From: Phytohabitans kaempferiae
Lineage (GTDB): Bacteria; Actinomycetota; Actinomycetes; Mycobacteriales; Micromonosporaceae
NCBI RefSeq assembly: GCF_042433955.1
Contig: NZ_JBHLUH010000079.1
Coordinates: 113,856 to 177,855, forward strand
Reading direction: 5' to 3'
Length of the DNA stretch: 64,000 nt
Shown here: one piece after another, positions 52,495 through 61,114 of the stretch
How the letters are laid out: every line of letters begins with the position of its first letter
How positions within the stretch are numbered: position 1 is the stretch's first letter
Position numbers and translations under genes: made by a program
Notes under the pieces: model-generated
Databases searched by the model: none
Told to the model about the DNA's origin: nothing
The model's input: the letters and a program-made list of their open reading frames with translations, nothing else

Positions 52495-53120
52495 GACCGC
52501 ACCCACTCGATCGGGGCGCCGATGCCGGTGTGGAACGGCCGGGCCAGATCCTCACGGTAGGCAGACGCCGGAATGACGCGGAAGTCGAAGCTCACCCGCG
52601 TGCGGTCGGAGCCGTTGCGCACATTGCCGTGCAGAAGGTTGGCGCTGTCGAAGACGAGCATCTTGCCATAAGGCATGGTCGCTGGCCGGAAGTCGGCTCG
52701 CCCTTCGGCCGACTCGACCCACAGGCAGTTGTCCTCGCTGACCGCGACGAGCGGAACCCAGAACGTCATCTCCTCGGTGTTGTGTCCACCGTCCCGGTCA
52801 CGGTGGTACTCCCCCACGCCATGGCGCCCTGGCAGTTGCACACGCCAGTTGGGGATCGGCTGGTACCGCACGGGTTCGCCGACGAGGCTTGTCACCGTCG
52901 TGGCCACGAACCGCTCGAACAGAGGCAGAAACACGTCACCGGACGCGTAAAGCCGTTCGTGCAGGTCCGATCGCTGGTTACCGAACCCCGGCTCCTCCTC
53001 GCCGGCCAGGTCGACCTGCTCGTGCCACCGGCTCAGATCGGCGACGCCGAGGCGCTTGCCCACGCTGCCCGCGAAGTCGAACGATTCGTTGTCGTACCCG
53101 ACGACGAGTTTGTTTAGCAT
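52491..53120 (-). CDS. 2-oxoglutarate/Fe(II)-dependent oxygenase-like protein (StrG-like)
   Basis: A 209-aa protein with a double-stranded beta-helix pattern. The Fe(II) triad reads His106-x-Asp108 in EYHRDRDGGHN and His164 in NLLHGNVRNG; Arg175 in DRTRVSFDFR fits the 2-oxoglutarate carboxylate ligand. WVPLVAVSEDNCLWVE and PYGKMLVFDSANLLH are the usual strands. The size and layout recall StrG from streptomycin pathways, a relation I offer from memory. ATG 53120 has GGAGAG six bases upstream. It follows the glycosyltransferase by 22 bp and overlaps the MFS start. The substrate is unknown; hydroxylation or oxidation of a sugar, nucleotide or amino acid product is possible. Confidence 0.8.
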   Translation of the reverse strand: MLNKLVVGYDNESFDFAGSVGKRLGVADLSRWHEQVDLAGEEEPGFGNQRSDLHERLYASGDVFLPLFERFVATTVTSLVGEPVRYQPIPNWRVQLPGRHGVGEYHRDRDGGHNTEEMTFWVPLVAVSEDNCLWVESAEGRADFRPATMPYGKMLVFDSANLLHGNVRNGSDRTRVSFDFRVIPASAYREDLARPFHTGIGAPIEWVRS

Positions 53121-53142
53121 GGCGCTCTCCGATCCGTCCGCG

Positions 53143-54549
53143 CTACGCCTTGATGCGAAACCGTGGCTCGTAGCCGATGAGGTGGCTGAACTGCAGGTCG
53201 ATGCCGCCGATGTTGGTGAAGTCTTCCCCGCGCACCAGGCTGCGCCGCACGAAGTCCCTGGTCTTGGCGCGATAGCGAGACCGGGCCAGCAGCGTGGCGA
53301 GTGTGGCGAAGTAGCGGAGGCTCCCCCGGCGGTGCAGCGCGACGAAGTGGGACCGGAGCCGCGCGATGATGTCGTCAGCCGCCTCCCTGTCGAAGGACGT
53401 CGACAGGTTGGACATCTGAACTGATGCGAGGAAGTCGCGCTGCAGCGGCGTCGGCTCCACCTGAGCGTCGGTCGCCACCGCCTCGGGCCCACGTCGCAGC
53501 AGGTCTGTCAGGTAGCGGTCGTGCCCGCGAAACACCTGGTAGCCGGTGGCGCGCGGCGGAGCTTCTCCAGCACCGAGCAGGTCGGCCGCCCGTTCGACGT
53601 CGACGTCGCCCAGCCGTCCGGCGAGGTGGGTCGTGAACTCCAGGTCGGTGCGGTAGGCGGTGTCGACCAGCGATGTCTGCGGCAACAGTTCGGACGTGGC
53701 CGCGTGCGAGGAGGAGAGGATCGGCGTGCCCACATAGGACGCTTCGACGAGCACTCGGCCGAAGGTCTCCAGGCTCGACGTGCTCGGAAAGAACAGTACG
53801 TCCATCTCCCTGAACATCGCCCAGAGCGCTGACCTGTCGACGGGCGGGAACCAGCGGTAGTCGGTGGTGTCGGACGACGGCCCGGGTACGCCAGGTGGTC
53901 GCTCGCCCACCGCGTGCAGCTCGTACCGGCCAGGCCAGCGGCGCCGCAACTCGTCGAGAAGTGCCAGCGCCTGCCCGTAGTTTTTGTCGTCGGTGAGCCG
54001 GCCGACGAATCCGATGCGCCGAGGGCGGGTCGTGGACGCGGCCGACCGCCCAGAGCCGACCCACGAACCCTCGGCCTCGGGCGGGAGGGAATGCAGGATC
54101 GGGTAGCAGACGGCCTGGGGCTTGGGGGCCAGATGCGGAAGCACCGTGTTGAACACGCCCATCGAGTAGCGCGACGCGTGCAGAAGCATGTCGTCCGCTC
54201 GCAGGTAGGACGCGCACAGGCTCTCCTGCTGCAGGTAGCCGTTCCACAGCGCCGTACGCACGTCCCGGACGATCCGGAAGTCGAGGCCCAGACGCTCCCG
54301 GAGGTAGAAGTAGAAATACGCATGCGGACCGACGGTGGTCATGACCACGTCCACGCCGCTGAGCGCCTCCCGGGCCACGGCGTCACTGCGGCACAGGTCA
54401 ACCAGGTTGTGTGGCCGCGGCACAACCCCACCGTCGGCCTCGACCAGCGCCACCTGCTCGACATAGTCGAAGTTCGCGCCGTCCTTGCCGGGGTGCCCCG
54501 CATAGGTTTCAAAGGGGTGGAAGCCCACGACCGTGCCACGACTCGCCAT
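53143..54549 (-). CDS. GT4-like glycosyltransferase with C-terminal extension
   Basis: A 468-aa GT-B enzyme. The N-terminal domain begins VVGFHPFETYAGHPGKDGAN; the C-terminal donor domain has GFVGRLTDDKNYGQALALLD, WFPPVDRSALWAMFREMDVL and a complete EX7E pair, Glu261 and Glu269, in SLETFGRVLVEASYVGTPIL. Residues about 345-468 form an extra helical tail (LQRDFLASVQMSNLSTSFDR, ARSRYRAKTRDFVRRSL) not seen in standard GT4 proteins. Its ATG follows the stop of the SHMT-like gene after one base, so synthesis is coupled. It should glycosylate the operon's product or build a sugar on it. Confidence 0.87.
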   Translation of the reverse strand: MASRGTVVGFHPFETYAGHPGKDGANFDYVEQVALVEADGGVVPRPHNLVDLCRSDAVAREALSGVDVVMTTVGPHAYFYFYLRERLGLDFRIVRDVRTALWNGYLQQESLCASYLRADDMLLHASRYSMGVFNTVLPHLAPKPQAVCYPILHSLPPEAEGSWVGSGRSAASTTRPRRIGFVGRLTDDKNYGQALALLDELRRRWPGRYELHAVGERPPGVPGPSSDTTDYRWFPPVDRSALWAMFREMDVLFFPSTSSLETFGRVLVEASYVGTPILSSSHAATSELLPQTSLVDTAYRTDLEFTTHLAGRLGDVDVERAADLLGAGEAPPRATGYQVFRGHDRYLTDLLRRGPEAVATDAQVEPTPLQRDFLASVQMSNLSTSFDREAADDIIARLRSHFVALHRRGSLRYFATLATLLARSRYRAKTRDFVRRSLVRGEDFTNIGGIDLQFSHLIGYEPRFRIKA

Positions 54550-54550
54550 G

Positions 54551-55813
54551 TCAGGCCCCTTCCGAGAGAAGATCTGTGAGAGTGTCGTCGGGCCGGCGCC
54601 GTTCGCGCAGCGCCACTGTCCGCTCCCGCAACGGATCGCGCTCCGCCTGGTCCCAGTGCTGGGCCTTCAGCGCGGCGAGCACGATGCCGGCCAGCTCCCT
54701 GATGTCGGCCTCGTCAAAGCCACGCGAGGTGATGGTGGGCGTGCCCAGGCGAAGCCCGCTGGCGACGAAGGGCGGGCGCGGGTCACCGGCGAGCATGTTG
54801 CGGTTGGAAAGGATGCCAAGGTCCTGCAGGCGCCCTTCGGCGTCCCGCCCGGTGAGCCCGGTGCGGGTCAGGTCGAGCACGAGCAGGTGGGTATCGGTGC
54901 CGCCCGAGACCAGGTCCAGGCCGCCCGCGAGGAGCAGCTCAGCGAGGAGCCGGGCATTGTCCACCACGCGGCGTTGGTAGGCCCGGAACCCCGGACTCGC
55001 CGCGTCCCCCAGCGTCTCCGCCAGCGACACGAGCCCGGCGAGCCCGACCGACGACTGCAGCCCTGGAAACACCGCGGCATCCACCGCGGGCTGCACAGCG
55101 GCCGGGCCGAGGATGATGCCGCCACGGGTCCCGCGCAGGGTCTTCTCCACCGAGGTGGTGACGATCGCGTTCGGACAGACGCACGGGTTGTCATGCAAGC
55201 CCGCCGCCACCAGGCCGGCGATGTGGGAGATGTCGGCGACAAGCGTGCCGCCCACCTCCTCGGCAATCTTGCTGAACGCGCCGAAGTCGATCGCCCGCGG
55301 ATAGGCGGAGAAGCCGGAGACGATGACCTTCGGACGCTGACGCAGCGCGACGTCTCGGATCTCGTCGTAGTCCAACAGCCCGGTGCTGGGGTTCACGGCG
55401 TAGGTAACGACCTGATATAGATCGTGCACGATGTGTCGCGGATGCCCGTGCGACAGGTGCCCGCCCGACGAGACGTCCAGGGAGAGAAGCGTGTCGCCCG
55501 GCTTCATCACCGCTCGGTAGGCGGCGAGGTTGGCCAGTGACCCCGAGGCCGGTTGGACGTTGGCGTAATCGGCTCCGAACAGCTCACATGCCCGGCGCAC
55601 GGCCAGCCGCTCCACCTCGTCAAACAGGTGCGTACCGGCGTAGGGCTTGCGGCCGACATGCCCCTCCGCCGAGCGAAACTGCGCCACGCCCCAGGTTCGA
55701 TTGTCCCGGGCGGCACCGATCGGCGCATTCGACGCCGCGATCAGGTCGATGCTGTTGAGATAGTGCTCATCTTCACGACGTAGCAGGCCTTCTATCTCGG
55801 CGTCCGTTGACAT
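54551..55813 (-). CDS. Divergent serine hydroxymethyltransferase-like PLP enzyme
   Basis: A 420-aa fold-type I PLP enzyme. The core matches SHMT: Schiff-base Lys224 in EKTLRGTRGG, Asp194 and His197 in ADISHIAGLVAAG, Glu50 in SAEG, and the substrate Arg in GLRLGTPTI. Three usual residues differ: the His before the Lys is Glu223 (THK to VEK), the N-terminal IASEN is IAASN, and the YAEG Tyr is Ser48. This suggests a changed reaction, such as an aldolase or transaldolase making beta-hydroxy amino acids, as LipK, CapH and fluorothreonine transaldolase do. GGAGTGAGGTC precedes the ATG. It is the first gene of the tight operon. Confidence 0.88.
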   Translation of the reverse strand: MSTDAEIEGLLRREDEHYLNSIDLIAASNAPIGAARDNRTWGVAQFRSAEGHVGRKPYAGTHLFDEVERLAVRRACELFGADYANVQPASGSLANLAAYRAVMKPGDTLLSLDVSSGGHLSHGHPRHIVHDLYQVVTYAVNPSTGLLDYDEIRDVALRQRPKVIVSGFSAYPRAIDFGAFSKIAEEVGGTLVADISHIAGLVAAGLHDNPCVCPNAIVTTSVEKTLRGTRGGIILGPAAVQPAVDAAVFPGLQSSVGLAGLVSLAETLGDAASPGFRAYQRRVVDNARLLAELLLAGGLDLVSGGTDTHLLVLDLTRTGLTGRDAEGRLQDLGILSNRNMLAGDPRPPFVASGLRLGTPTITSRGFDEADIRELAGIVLAALKAQHWDQAERDPLRERTVALRERRRPDDTLTDLLSEGA

Positions 55814-55977
55814 GACCTCACTCCAATGCTGTTGTCACTGCGTTGACAGGGCGTGGATCGGGTCGTTGCCGATAATCAGGTTCAGGAGCGATCGCAGCGT
55901 CAGGTCGAGACATGCACGTTGTGGCGACTGGGAACAACGATGCTCAGCACTGTTCTCCTCAGCGTCGTGAAGGCCGA

Positions 55978-57945
55978 CTAATAAGAGTTCGTACGTTCGA
56001 AAAGATCTTCTTGGATGCCTGAAAGACCACGGAGGCTCGCCCTAGCCACCTGATCGGCGTGGTGAAACGCGACCGCGTCGGTCCCGGGCAAGGCAAATGC
56101 CCGCGCCCCACGCAGTGACGTGTTCCAGCCCAGTGCGAAGCGGGACGGGTGGGCCCGACCCGCCGCGTCGATGAGGCGACCGTCGCCGTCCACGGCGATG
56201 CGCCCGGTGCTGTGGCGGTGGCCTGACTCGTCGGTCAGCACCTCCTCGGTGACCGCGCCCGAGGCGTGCAGGTCCGACAGCAGTCCGTCCGCCGTGTGGG
56301 CGATCGTCAGCGCCGGCTGGAACGCGTCGACCAGTGCGGTCGCGACGAACTCACTGGACGTATTGGCGCTGGTGGCCCGAAACAGCCCTCGCCGGGAGTC
56401 TCCGCGCACCCGCATCCCGGATCCGATGAGGACGATGACGCCGCGCCGGGCCAGCGCGAGCGCCTGTTCGACGCGGAAGGCCGGAGGGCCACTGACCACG
56501 AGGTCGAAGAGTCTGGTCCAGGCGTTGTCGAGGTCCACGCGCGACCTGCCATCGAGCAACGGGCGCAGGCGCGGTAGCTGGCCGAACATGACCAGCAGCG
56601 CCGCGTAGACGGCAAGGTCGGCGGACCGGAATGGATCCGATGCCCGCGCGATCTCCGTCCGCAGCTCGGCGCACAGGTAGTCGTTCAGCTCCTGCACGCT
56701 GTCGAAACGGTGACCCCGCAACGGTTGGTGCAGTGCGTCCATGTCGAACCGGTGGGAAGCGGCGATGACAGCGCGGGTGCTCACGCGGGTCACATCGGCG
56801 AGGTCGCCCGCGCGGTCGAGCAGGTCCTGCACCTCTTGCAGGCTCAGGCCCGCGAGGTCGGGGCGGATCGCGAACAGTTGCCGGTGGTAGGCGAGGCTGA
56901 GCTCCTTGACCACGAGCGGCCACACGTCCCCCTCGAAGCTCAACCGGCTGCCGTCGGCCACCATGCGCCCGACGGCCCCGTCTGTCAGGTAGCGCAGGAC
57001 GGCCTTGTCGGGTCGCCGTTCCGGCTTGCACCGGTACGGCAGCCCTCGCCGGGACCCGACATAGAGAAGCGGCTCACGACCGCTGGCGTGGTATTCGAGC
57101 GTGCCGTCGCGACCCCGCGCGTAGCGACCGCCGCGGCCTTCCGTGAGCAGCGCCATCAGGTCGAAGAACGCGAGGCCGAAGCCACGCATGATCACTCGCT
57201 CACCGGCTGGGATCGCCGACAGGTCGAGGTCGACGGCGTAGCCGAGCGGGACGTAGACGAGGCCGTGCCGGTCCGCGAACGCCACCAGCTCGGCCTGCTC
57301 GCCGGTCGGGCGCGCATCCAGGTGTCCCAACGCGAGTGCGACCACGTCAGCGCACTCCGATCCGCCGTCGTCCAGGACGACCACCTGCCGGCCATCCGCC
57401 GTGTCGGACAGGCCGGTCGCGCGCCCCTTTCGCACCCGCATCCGTACGCCAGGCGGGGCATGCTCGACAAGATGCGACAGGAACCAGGACAGGTACGCCC
57501 CTTGCAAGCGCCGGGTGGCGAACCCGCCTGGCGTGACGTCGGCGAGATCAGCGTCGAGCGCCGGATCGGCTACCGGGGGCAGTCGTCCCGCCACCGTGTC
57601 CGCGACCCATTCGTGCAATGCCGGGCCTGGGCGCGGCGGGCCGGCGAGCCGGACAGAGCTGCCGGGGAATAACGTCACATCCCGCGCAAATGAATTCATG
57701 CGCATCAATGGTGACTGATCCACGCGCCAGACCCGTCCCGCACTGGCCGGGTAGGGGTCTATAAGGACGATCTCTAACCGAAATCCCGGTGCCAGCGACG
57801 GCGCGTTCGCGAACAGCCGCTCCACCAGTCCGACGCCGACGGGGCCGGCGCCAACCACGGCCACTCGGCCGTCGACCGAATCATCGACCACGCCTCCGTC
57901 CGTCGCGGCGACCCGTAGGGTGCCTGCCGGTGACACGGAACGCAT
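55978..57945 (-). CDS. FAD/NAD(P)-binding protein (PF13454-type)
   Basis: A 655-aa flavoprotein. The dinucleotide-binding motif is VAVVGAGPVGVGLVERLFAN (residues 28-47), followed by RVWRVDQSPLMRMNSFARDV and ALALGHLDARPT, the second nucleotide segment. VIMRGFGLAFFDLMALLTEG and FALGWNTSLRGARAFALPGT complete the family pattern. Related proteins are uncharacterised flavin-dependent oxidoreductases, often near biosynthetic genes. The ATG is 165 bp upstream of the SHMT-like gene, same direction, so it may be in a separate transcript. No good RBS is visible. It could supply oxidation or N-hydroxylation; that is inference. Confidence 0.82.
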   Translation of the reverse strand: MRSVSPAGTLRVAATDGGVVDDSVDGRVAVVGAGPVGVGLVERLFANAPSLAPGFRLEIVLIDPYPASAGRVWRVDQSPLMRMNSFARDVTLFPGSSVRLAGPPRPGPALHEWVADTVAGRLPPVADPALDADLADVTPGGFATRRLQGAYLSWFLSHLVEHAPPGVRMRVRKGRATGLSDTADGRQVVVLDDGGSECADVVALALGHLDARPTGEQAELVAFADRHGLVYVPLGYAVDLDLSAIPAGERVIMRGFGLAFFDLMALLTEGRGGRYARGRDGTLEYHASGREPLLYVGSRRGLPYRCKPERRPDKAVLRYLTDGAVGRMVADGSRLSFEGDVWPLVVKELSLAYHRQLFAIRPDLAGLSLQEVQDLLDRAGDLADVTRVSTRAVIAASHRFDMDALHQPLRGHRFDSVQELNDYLCAELRTEIARASDPFRSADLAVYAALLVMFGQLPRLRPLLDGRSRVDLDNAWTRLFDLVVSGPPAFRVEQALALARRGVIVLIGSGMRVRGDSRRGLFRATSANTSSEFVATALVDAFQPALTIAHTADGLLSDLHASGAVTEEVLTDESGHRHSTGRIAVDGDGRLIDAAGRAHPSRFALGWNTSLRGARAFALPGTDAVAFHHADQVARASLRGLSGIQEDLFERTNSY

Positions 57946-58031
57946 AGACGAAATCGTGCATTGAGTGGTCTAAATCCGCAATACCCAGAGCCGAAAGACC
58001 TGTCGATGGCACGAGTCCGGGTCAGGGACAA

Positions 58032-59246
58032 TCAACGCAGTAACAGCGCGGGGTCCGCATGGACGAGTTCGATGACCTTGCCGGCCGCGCCCAGCACCGC
58101 CGACTCAGCGGCCACCGGGGAGACCGCTACCCGGGGGGAGCTGCCATGCAGTGCGCTTCGCCGCAGTTCCTCCTCGACCACTGGCCGCACCCAGAGACCC
58201 AGTGGAGCGAAGATCCCACCTAGCACGACTGTGTCCGGGTCGAGCAGCTTGGCCGCACCGGACACGGCCAGGCCGAGGGCACGCCCGGCCCGTTCGACCG
58301 CGGCCAGAGCCGCCGGATCGCCCACCTGCAACTGCTCCACGAGCACCGCCATCGCCGGCCTCGGGTCGCCGGACCCGTCGCCGCGGGCAGCCTCGCCGAG
58401 CCCGGCCGCCCGCAGGATGGCCTCCTGACCAGCGATCCCTTCGAGGCAGCCGCGCCCACCGCAGGCACACACCGAGCCCTCCGGCTCCACCGTGACGTGG
58501 CCGAGTTCACCCGCGAATCCGTGCGCGCCCCGGAACACCTGACGATCGACGACGATCCCGGACCCGATGCCGGTCTCCCCCGACACGTGCACGAAGTCCC
58601 CGGCCTCCGGCCCAAGCCCGAACCACAGCTCACCGAGGGCGGCCAGGTTTGCCTCGTTGTCGAGCTCGATAGGCAGCCGCAGGGGCGGGACGACCTCCGA
58701 CAGCAGCGAGGCGATTGGCACCTCGGACCAGCCCAGGTTCGGTGCGTGAACCGTTCCGGCCCAGTTCAGCACGCCCGGCACGGCGACCACCGCACCGGCT
58801 ATCGACAACCCTTGCTCCGCGACGGCGGCCTTCGCGGAGTCGACGATCTGCGCGAGCGAGGCAACCACCGCCTCCGGTGCGCGACCGCGGTTGTCGAGGG
58901 CGACCATGTGCCGGTAGCGGACGCGGCGACCGAGGTCGAGCACGCACGCGGCCAGGTACTTGACGTTGATCTCAAGCCCCAGCCCAGCGGCGGCGTCGGA
59001 GTTGATCGTCACCGCGACCCCCGGCCGTCCCCGCTCGCCCTCGTGCAGCAACTGCCCGTCGCGCACGATCCCCGCGTCGGCCAACACGGTCACCAGGTTG
59101 GACACGGTGGTCTTGGCGAGGCCGGTCAGGCTGGCCAGCTGGGCCCGGGAGACCGGCTGGTTGGTCGCGATGGCCCTGAGCAGGATGGCGAGATTGCGCT
59201 CCCGCATCGCTCCGTGCCAGATCGGGCCGTCTGGCGTGCTTCCCAT
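58032..59246 (-). CDS. xylR: XylR-like ROK family repressor
   Basis: A 404-aa ROK regulator. The winged helix spans residues 14-70 (AIATNQPVSRAQLASLTGLA, KTTVSNLVTVLADAGI). The ROK part has IELDNEANLAALGELWFGLG, HVSGETGIGSGIVVDRQVFR, GFAGELGHVTVEPEG and the zinc motif CACGGRGCLEG. Divergence from xylose isomerase is the classic xylR-xylA layout, so it should repress xylA and respond to xylose. The start ATG 59246 has a leaderless TAACCT box seven bases upstream. The symbol is by layout, not by proven binding. Confidence 0.9.
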   Translation of the reverse strand: MGSTPDGPIWHGAMRERNLAILLRAIATNQPVSRAQLASLTGLAKTTVSNLVTVLADAGIVRDGQLLHEGERGRPGVAVTINSDAAAGLGLEINVKYLAACVLDLGRRVRYRHMVALDNRGRAPEAVVASLAQIVDSAKAAVAEQGLSIAGAVVAVPGVLNWAGTVHAPNLGWSEVPIASLLSEVVPPLRLPIELDNEANLAALGELWFGLGPEAGDFVHVSGETGIGSGIVVDRQVFRGAHGFAGELGHVTVEPEGSVCACGGRGCLEGIAGQEAILRAAGLGEAARGDGSGDPRPAMAVLVEQLQVGDPAALAAVERAGRALGLAVSGAAKLLDPDTVVLGGIFAPLGLWVRPVVEEELRRSALHGSSPRVAVSPVAAESAVLGAAGKVIELVHADPALLLR

Positions 59247-59253
59247 GCGACAG

Positions 59254-59259
59254 AGGTTA
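59254..59259 (-). promoter_or_regulatory. Leaderless -10 element TAACCT of the ROK gene
   Basis: TAACCT on the minus strand ends seven bases before ATG 59246; there is no RBS. Confidence 0.45.
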
Positions 59260-59283
59260 GATGCGGCGGTGCCGCCCGGCCTA

Positions 59284-59313
59284 TTGGCTTGCCCGTCGCC
59301 GGGTGCTTAGATT
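59284..59313 (+). promoter_or_regulatory. Probable xylA promoter
   Basis: TTGGCT and TAGATT are 18 bp apart, 36 bp before the GTG of xylA. TTAG and CTAA half-sites (about 59307-59332) frame the start region and may belong to the repressor operator. Confidence 0.45.
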
Positions 59314-59349
59314 CGTCCATAACGTTCACTAAACCTGAGGAGGAGTCCG

Positions 59350-60495
59350 GTGACACTCGCGCCCACCCCTGAGGATCGCTTCAGTTTCGGACTCTGGACG
59401 GTCGGCTACCAGGAACGCGACCCGTTCGGCGAGGCGACCCGACCGCCGCTCGACCCCGTGGAGTCCGTGCACCGGCTGGCTGAGCTCGGGGCCTGGGGCG
59501 TGTCGTACCACGACGACGACCTGCTCGCGGTGGAGCCCGACCGCAACAAGGCGATCGCCGCCTTCCGCAAGGCCGTCGACGAGACCGGCCTCGTCGTGTC
59601 GGAGGCCACCACCAACCTGTTCAAGCACCCGGTCTTCAAAGACGGGGCGTTCACCTCAAACGACCGCGACGTGCGGCGCTATGCCATCCGCAAGGTCCTG
59701 CGCAACATCGACCTGGCCGCGGAGCTCGGCGCGAAGATCTATGTCTTCTGGGGTGGCCGAGAGGGCGCCGAGACCGACGCCGCCAAGGACGTCCGCGATG
59801 CCCTGGAGAGGTACAAGGAAGCGCTCGACTTCCTCGCCGCCTACGTCAAGGACCAGCAGTACGACATGCGGTTCGCGCTGGAGCCCAAGCCAAACGAGCC
59901 TCGCGGCGACATCCTGCTGCCCACCATCGGCCACGCGCTCGGGTTCATCTCCATGCTCGAGCACGGCGACATGGTCGGCCTCAACCCGGAGGTCGGGCAC
60001 GAGCAGATGGCCGGGCTGAACTTCGTTCACGGCGTCGCCCAGGCGCTGTGGCAGGGCAAGCTGTTCCACATCGACCTCAATGGCCAGCACGGCCCGAAGT
60101 ACGACCAGGACCTGGTCTTCGGCCACGGCGATGTGAAGAGCGCGTTCTTCCTCGTCGACCTCCTCGAAAACGGCGGGTACGACGGCCCACGGCACTTCGA
60201 CTACAAGCCCGGTCGCACCGAGGACATCTCGGGCGTGTGGGCTTCGGCAGCGGCAAACATGCAGGCATACCTACTTCTTCGGGAGCGCAGCCGCGCCTAC
60301 CGGGCCGACCCAGCGGTGCAGGAGGCGCTGCGGGCATCCCGCGCCGACCAGATCGCCGTGCCGACGCTCGCGCCAGGGGAAACGGTCGAGTCGTTGCGGG
60401 CGGACGAGTTCGACGCCGACGCCGCCGGCGAGCGCGGCTACCACTTCCGCGCGCTTGACCAGCTCGCCATCGAGCATCTGCTCGGTGCGCGCTGA
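59350..60495 (+). CDS. xylA: Xylose isomerase
   Basis: A 381-aa TIM-barrel enzyme that interconverts xylose and xylulose. The active site is complete: His54 and Asp57 in SYHDDDL, Glu178 and Lys180 in FALEPKPNEP, Glu214 and His217 in NPEVGHEQ, Asp242 in FHIDLNGQ, Asp252, Asp254 and Asp284 in HFDYKP. It has the length and start of the actinobacterial class I enzyme (FGLWTVGYQERDPFG). GTG 59350 has GAGGAGG upstream. It is controlled with the divergent ROK gene. No xylulokinase gene follows, although a Shine-Dalgarno-like AGGAGGAAC remains 12 bp past the stop. Confidence 0.96.
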   Translation: MTLAPTPEDRFSFGLWTVGYQERDPFGEATRPPLDPVESVHRLAELGAWGVSYHDDDLLAVEPDRNKAIAAFRKAVDETGLVVSEATTNLFKHPVFKDGAFTSNDRDVRRYAIRKVLRNIDLAAELGAKIYVFWGGREGAETDAAKDVRDALERYKEALDFLAAYVKDQQYDMRFALEPKPNEPRGDILLPTIGHALGFISMLEHGDMVGLNPEVGHEQMAGLNFVHGVAQALWQGKLFHIDLNGQHGPKYDQDLVFGHGDVKSAFFLVDLLENGGYDGPRHFDYKPGRTEDISGVWASAAANMQAYLLLRERSRAYRADPAVQEALRASRADQIAVPTLAPGETVESLRADEFDADAAGERGYHFRALDQLAIEHLLGAR

Positions 60496-60518
60496 CCGCT
60501 ACCCCCAGGAGGAACAAC

Positions 60519-60549
60519 CGGGCGCCGCCCATTGGTCGGCCGGCGCCCG
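60519..60549 (+). terminator. Hairpin terminator after xylA
   Basis: CGGGCGCCG (60519-60527) pairs perfectly with CGGCGCCCG (60541-60549), loop of 13 bases. Confidence 0.6.
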
Positions 60550-60857
60550 CGTCACCGTGGCCGCACGAGGGAGGCCGGTTCGAGCCGGGCGTTGCGCGGG
60601 ATCCCACCGCAGCCTGGGGCCTGGCGGGAAGCGCTCCGACTCGATGGCCATCCGGTGGGGGCCGACGCCCCGGCCCCACCGCTCGATGCCCTCGTCGCCG
60701 CGCCAGGGCTGTCCGAGCGTGGTCGCGAGCTGGATGAGATCGACGCGCGGCTGGCCCTGGCCGCCTCCGACCGGGCCGCTTGGTCCTGATCGCCGGTCTG
60801 CGGGGCGTCTGCCTGGTCGTGCACCGGGTGCGCGGGCAGGGGCCACCCCACACACAA

Positions 60858-60878
60858 TTCGTCCACGATCTGGACCAA
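60858..60878. promoter_or_regulatory. 21-bp imperfect palindrome, operator-like
   Basis: Arms TTcGTCCA and TGGACcAA face each other around CGATC with one mismatch pair. On the minus strand it also reads TGGTCcAGAtC, partly like GntR/DasR-type sites. It lies 236 bp before the first dehydrogenase gene. Confidence 0.4.
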
Positions 60879-61114
60879 ATCAAGACGTTACCCGGCCCGC
60901 CCGACGGCGGCCGGTAGAGAACGAAACTGGCCGACTGACACGCCCCGCCGGCCGGGCCGGCACGACAAGAGCGGCGTCCTGTGCCCCAGCGCACCCCGAA
61001 ACGACAGCCGACCAGTGTCCCTTTCGGCGAACAACGCGCCGACGCTGTCCGGTCCTGATGCCAGGGCCGACCGCCGCCTTTCGACACCCATGCTCCAATT
61101 TCTATGGAGGGGTC

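Larger units (their letters stand above)
60496..61114. other. 619-bp interval without a convincing gene
   Basis: All six frames were compared; none has a domain I recognise or a good start. The interval contains an orphan AGGAGGAAC, the terminator, an operator-like palindrome near 60858 and, just before the next gene, a small CTCCA/TGGAG hairpin covering its RBS. Confidence 0.5.
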
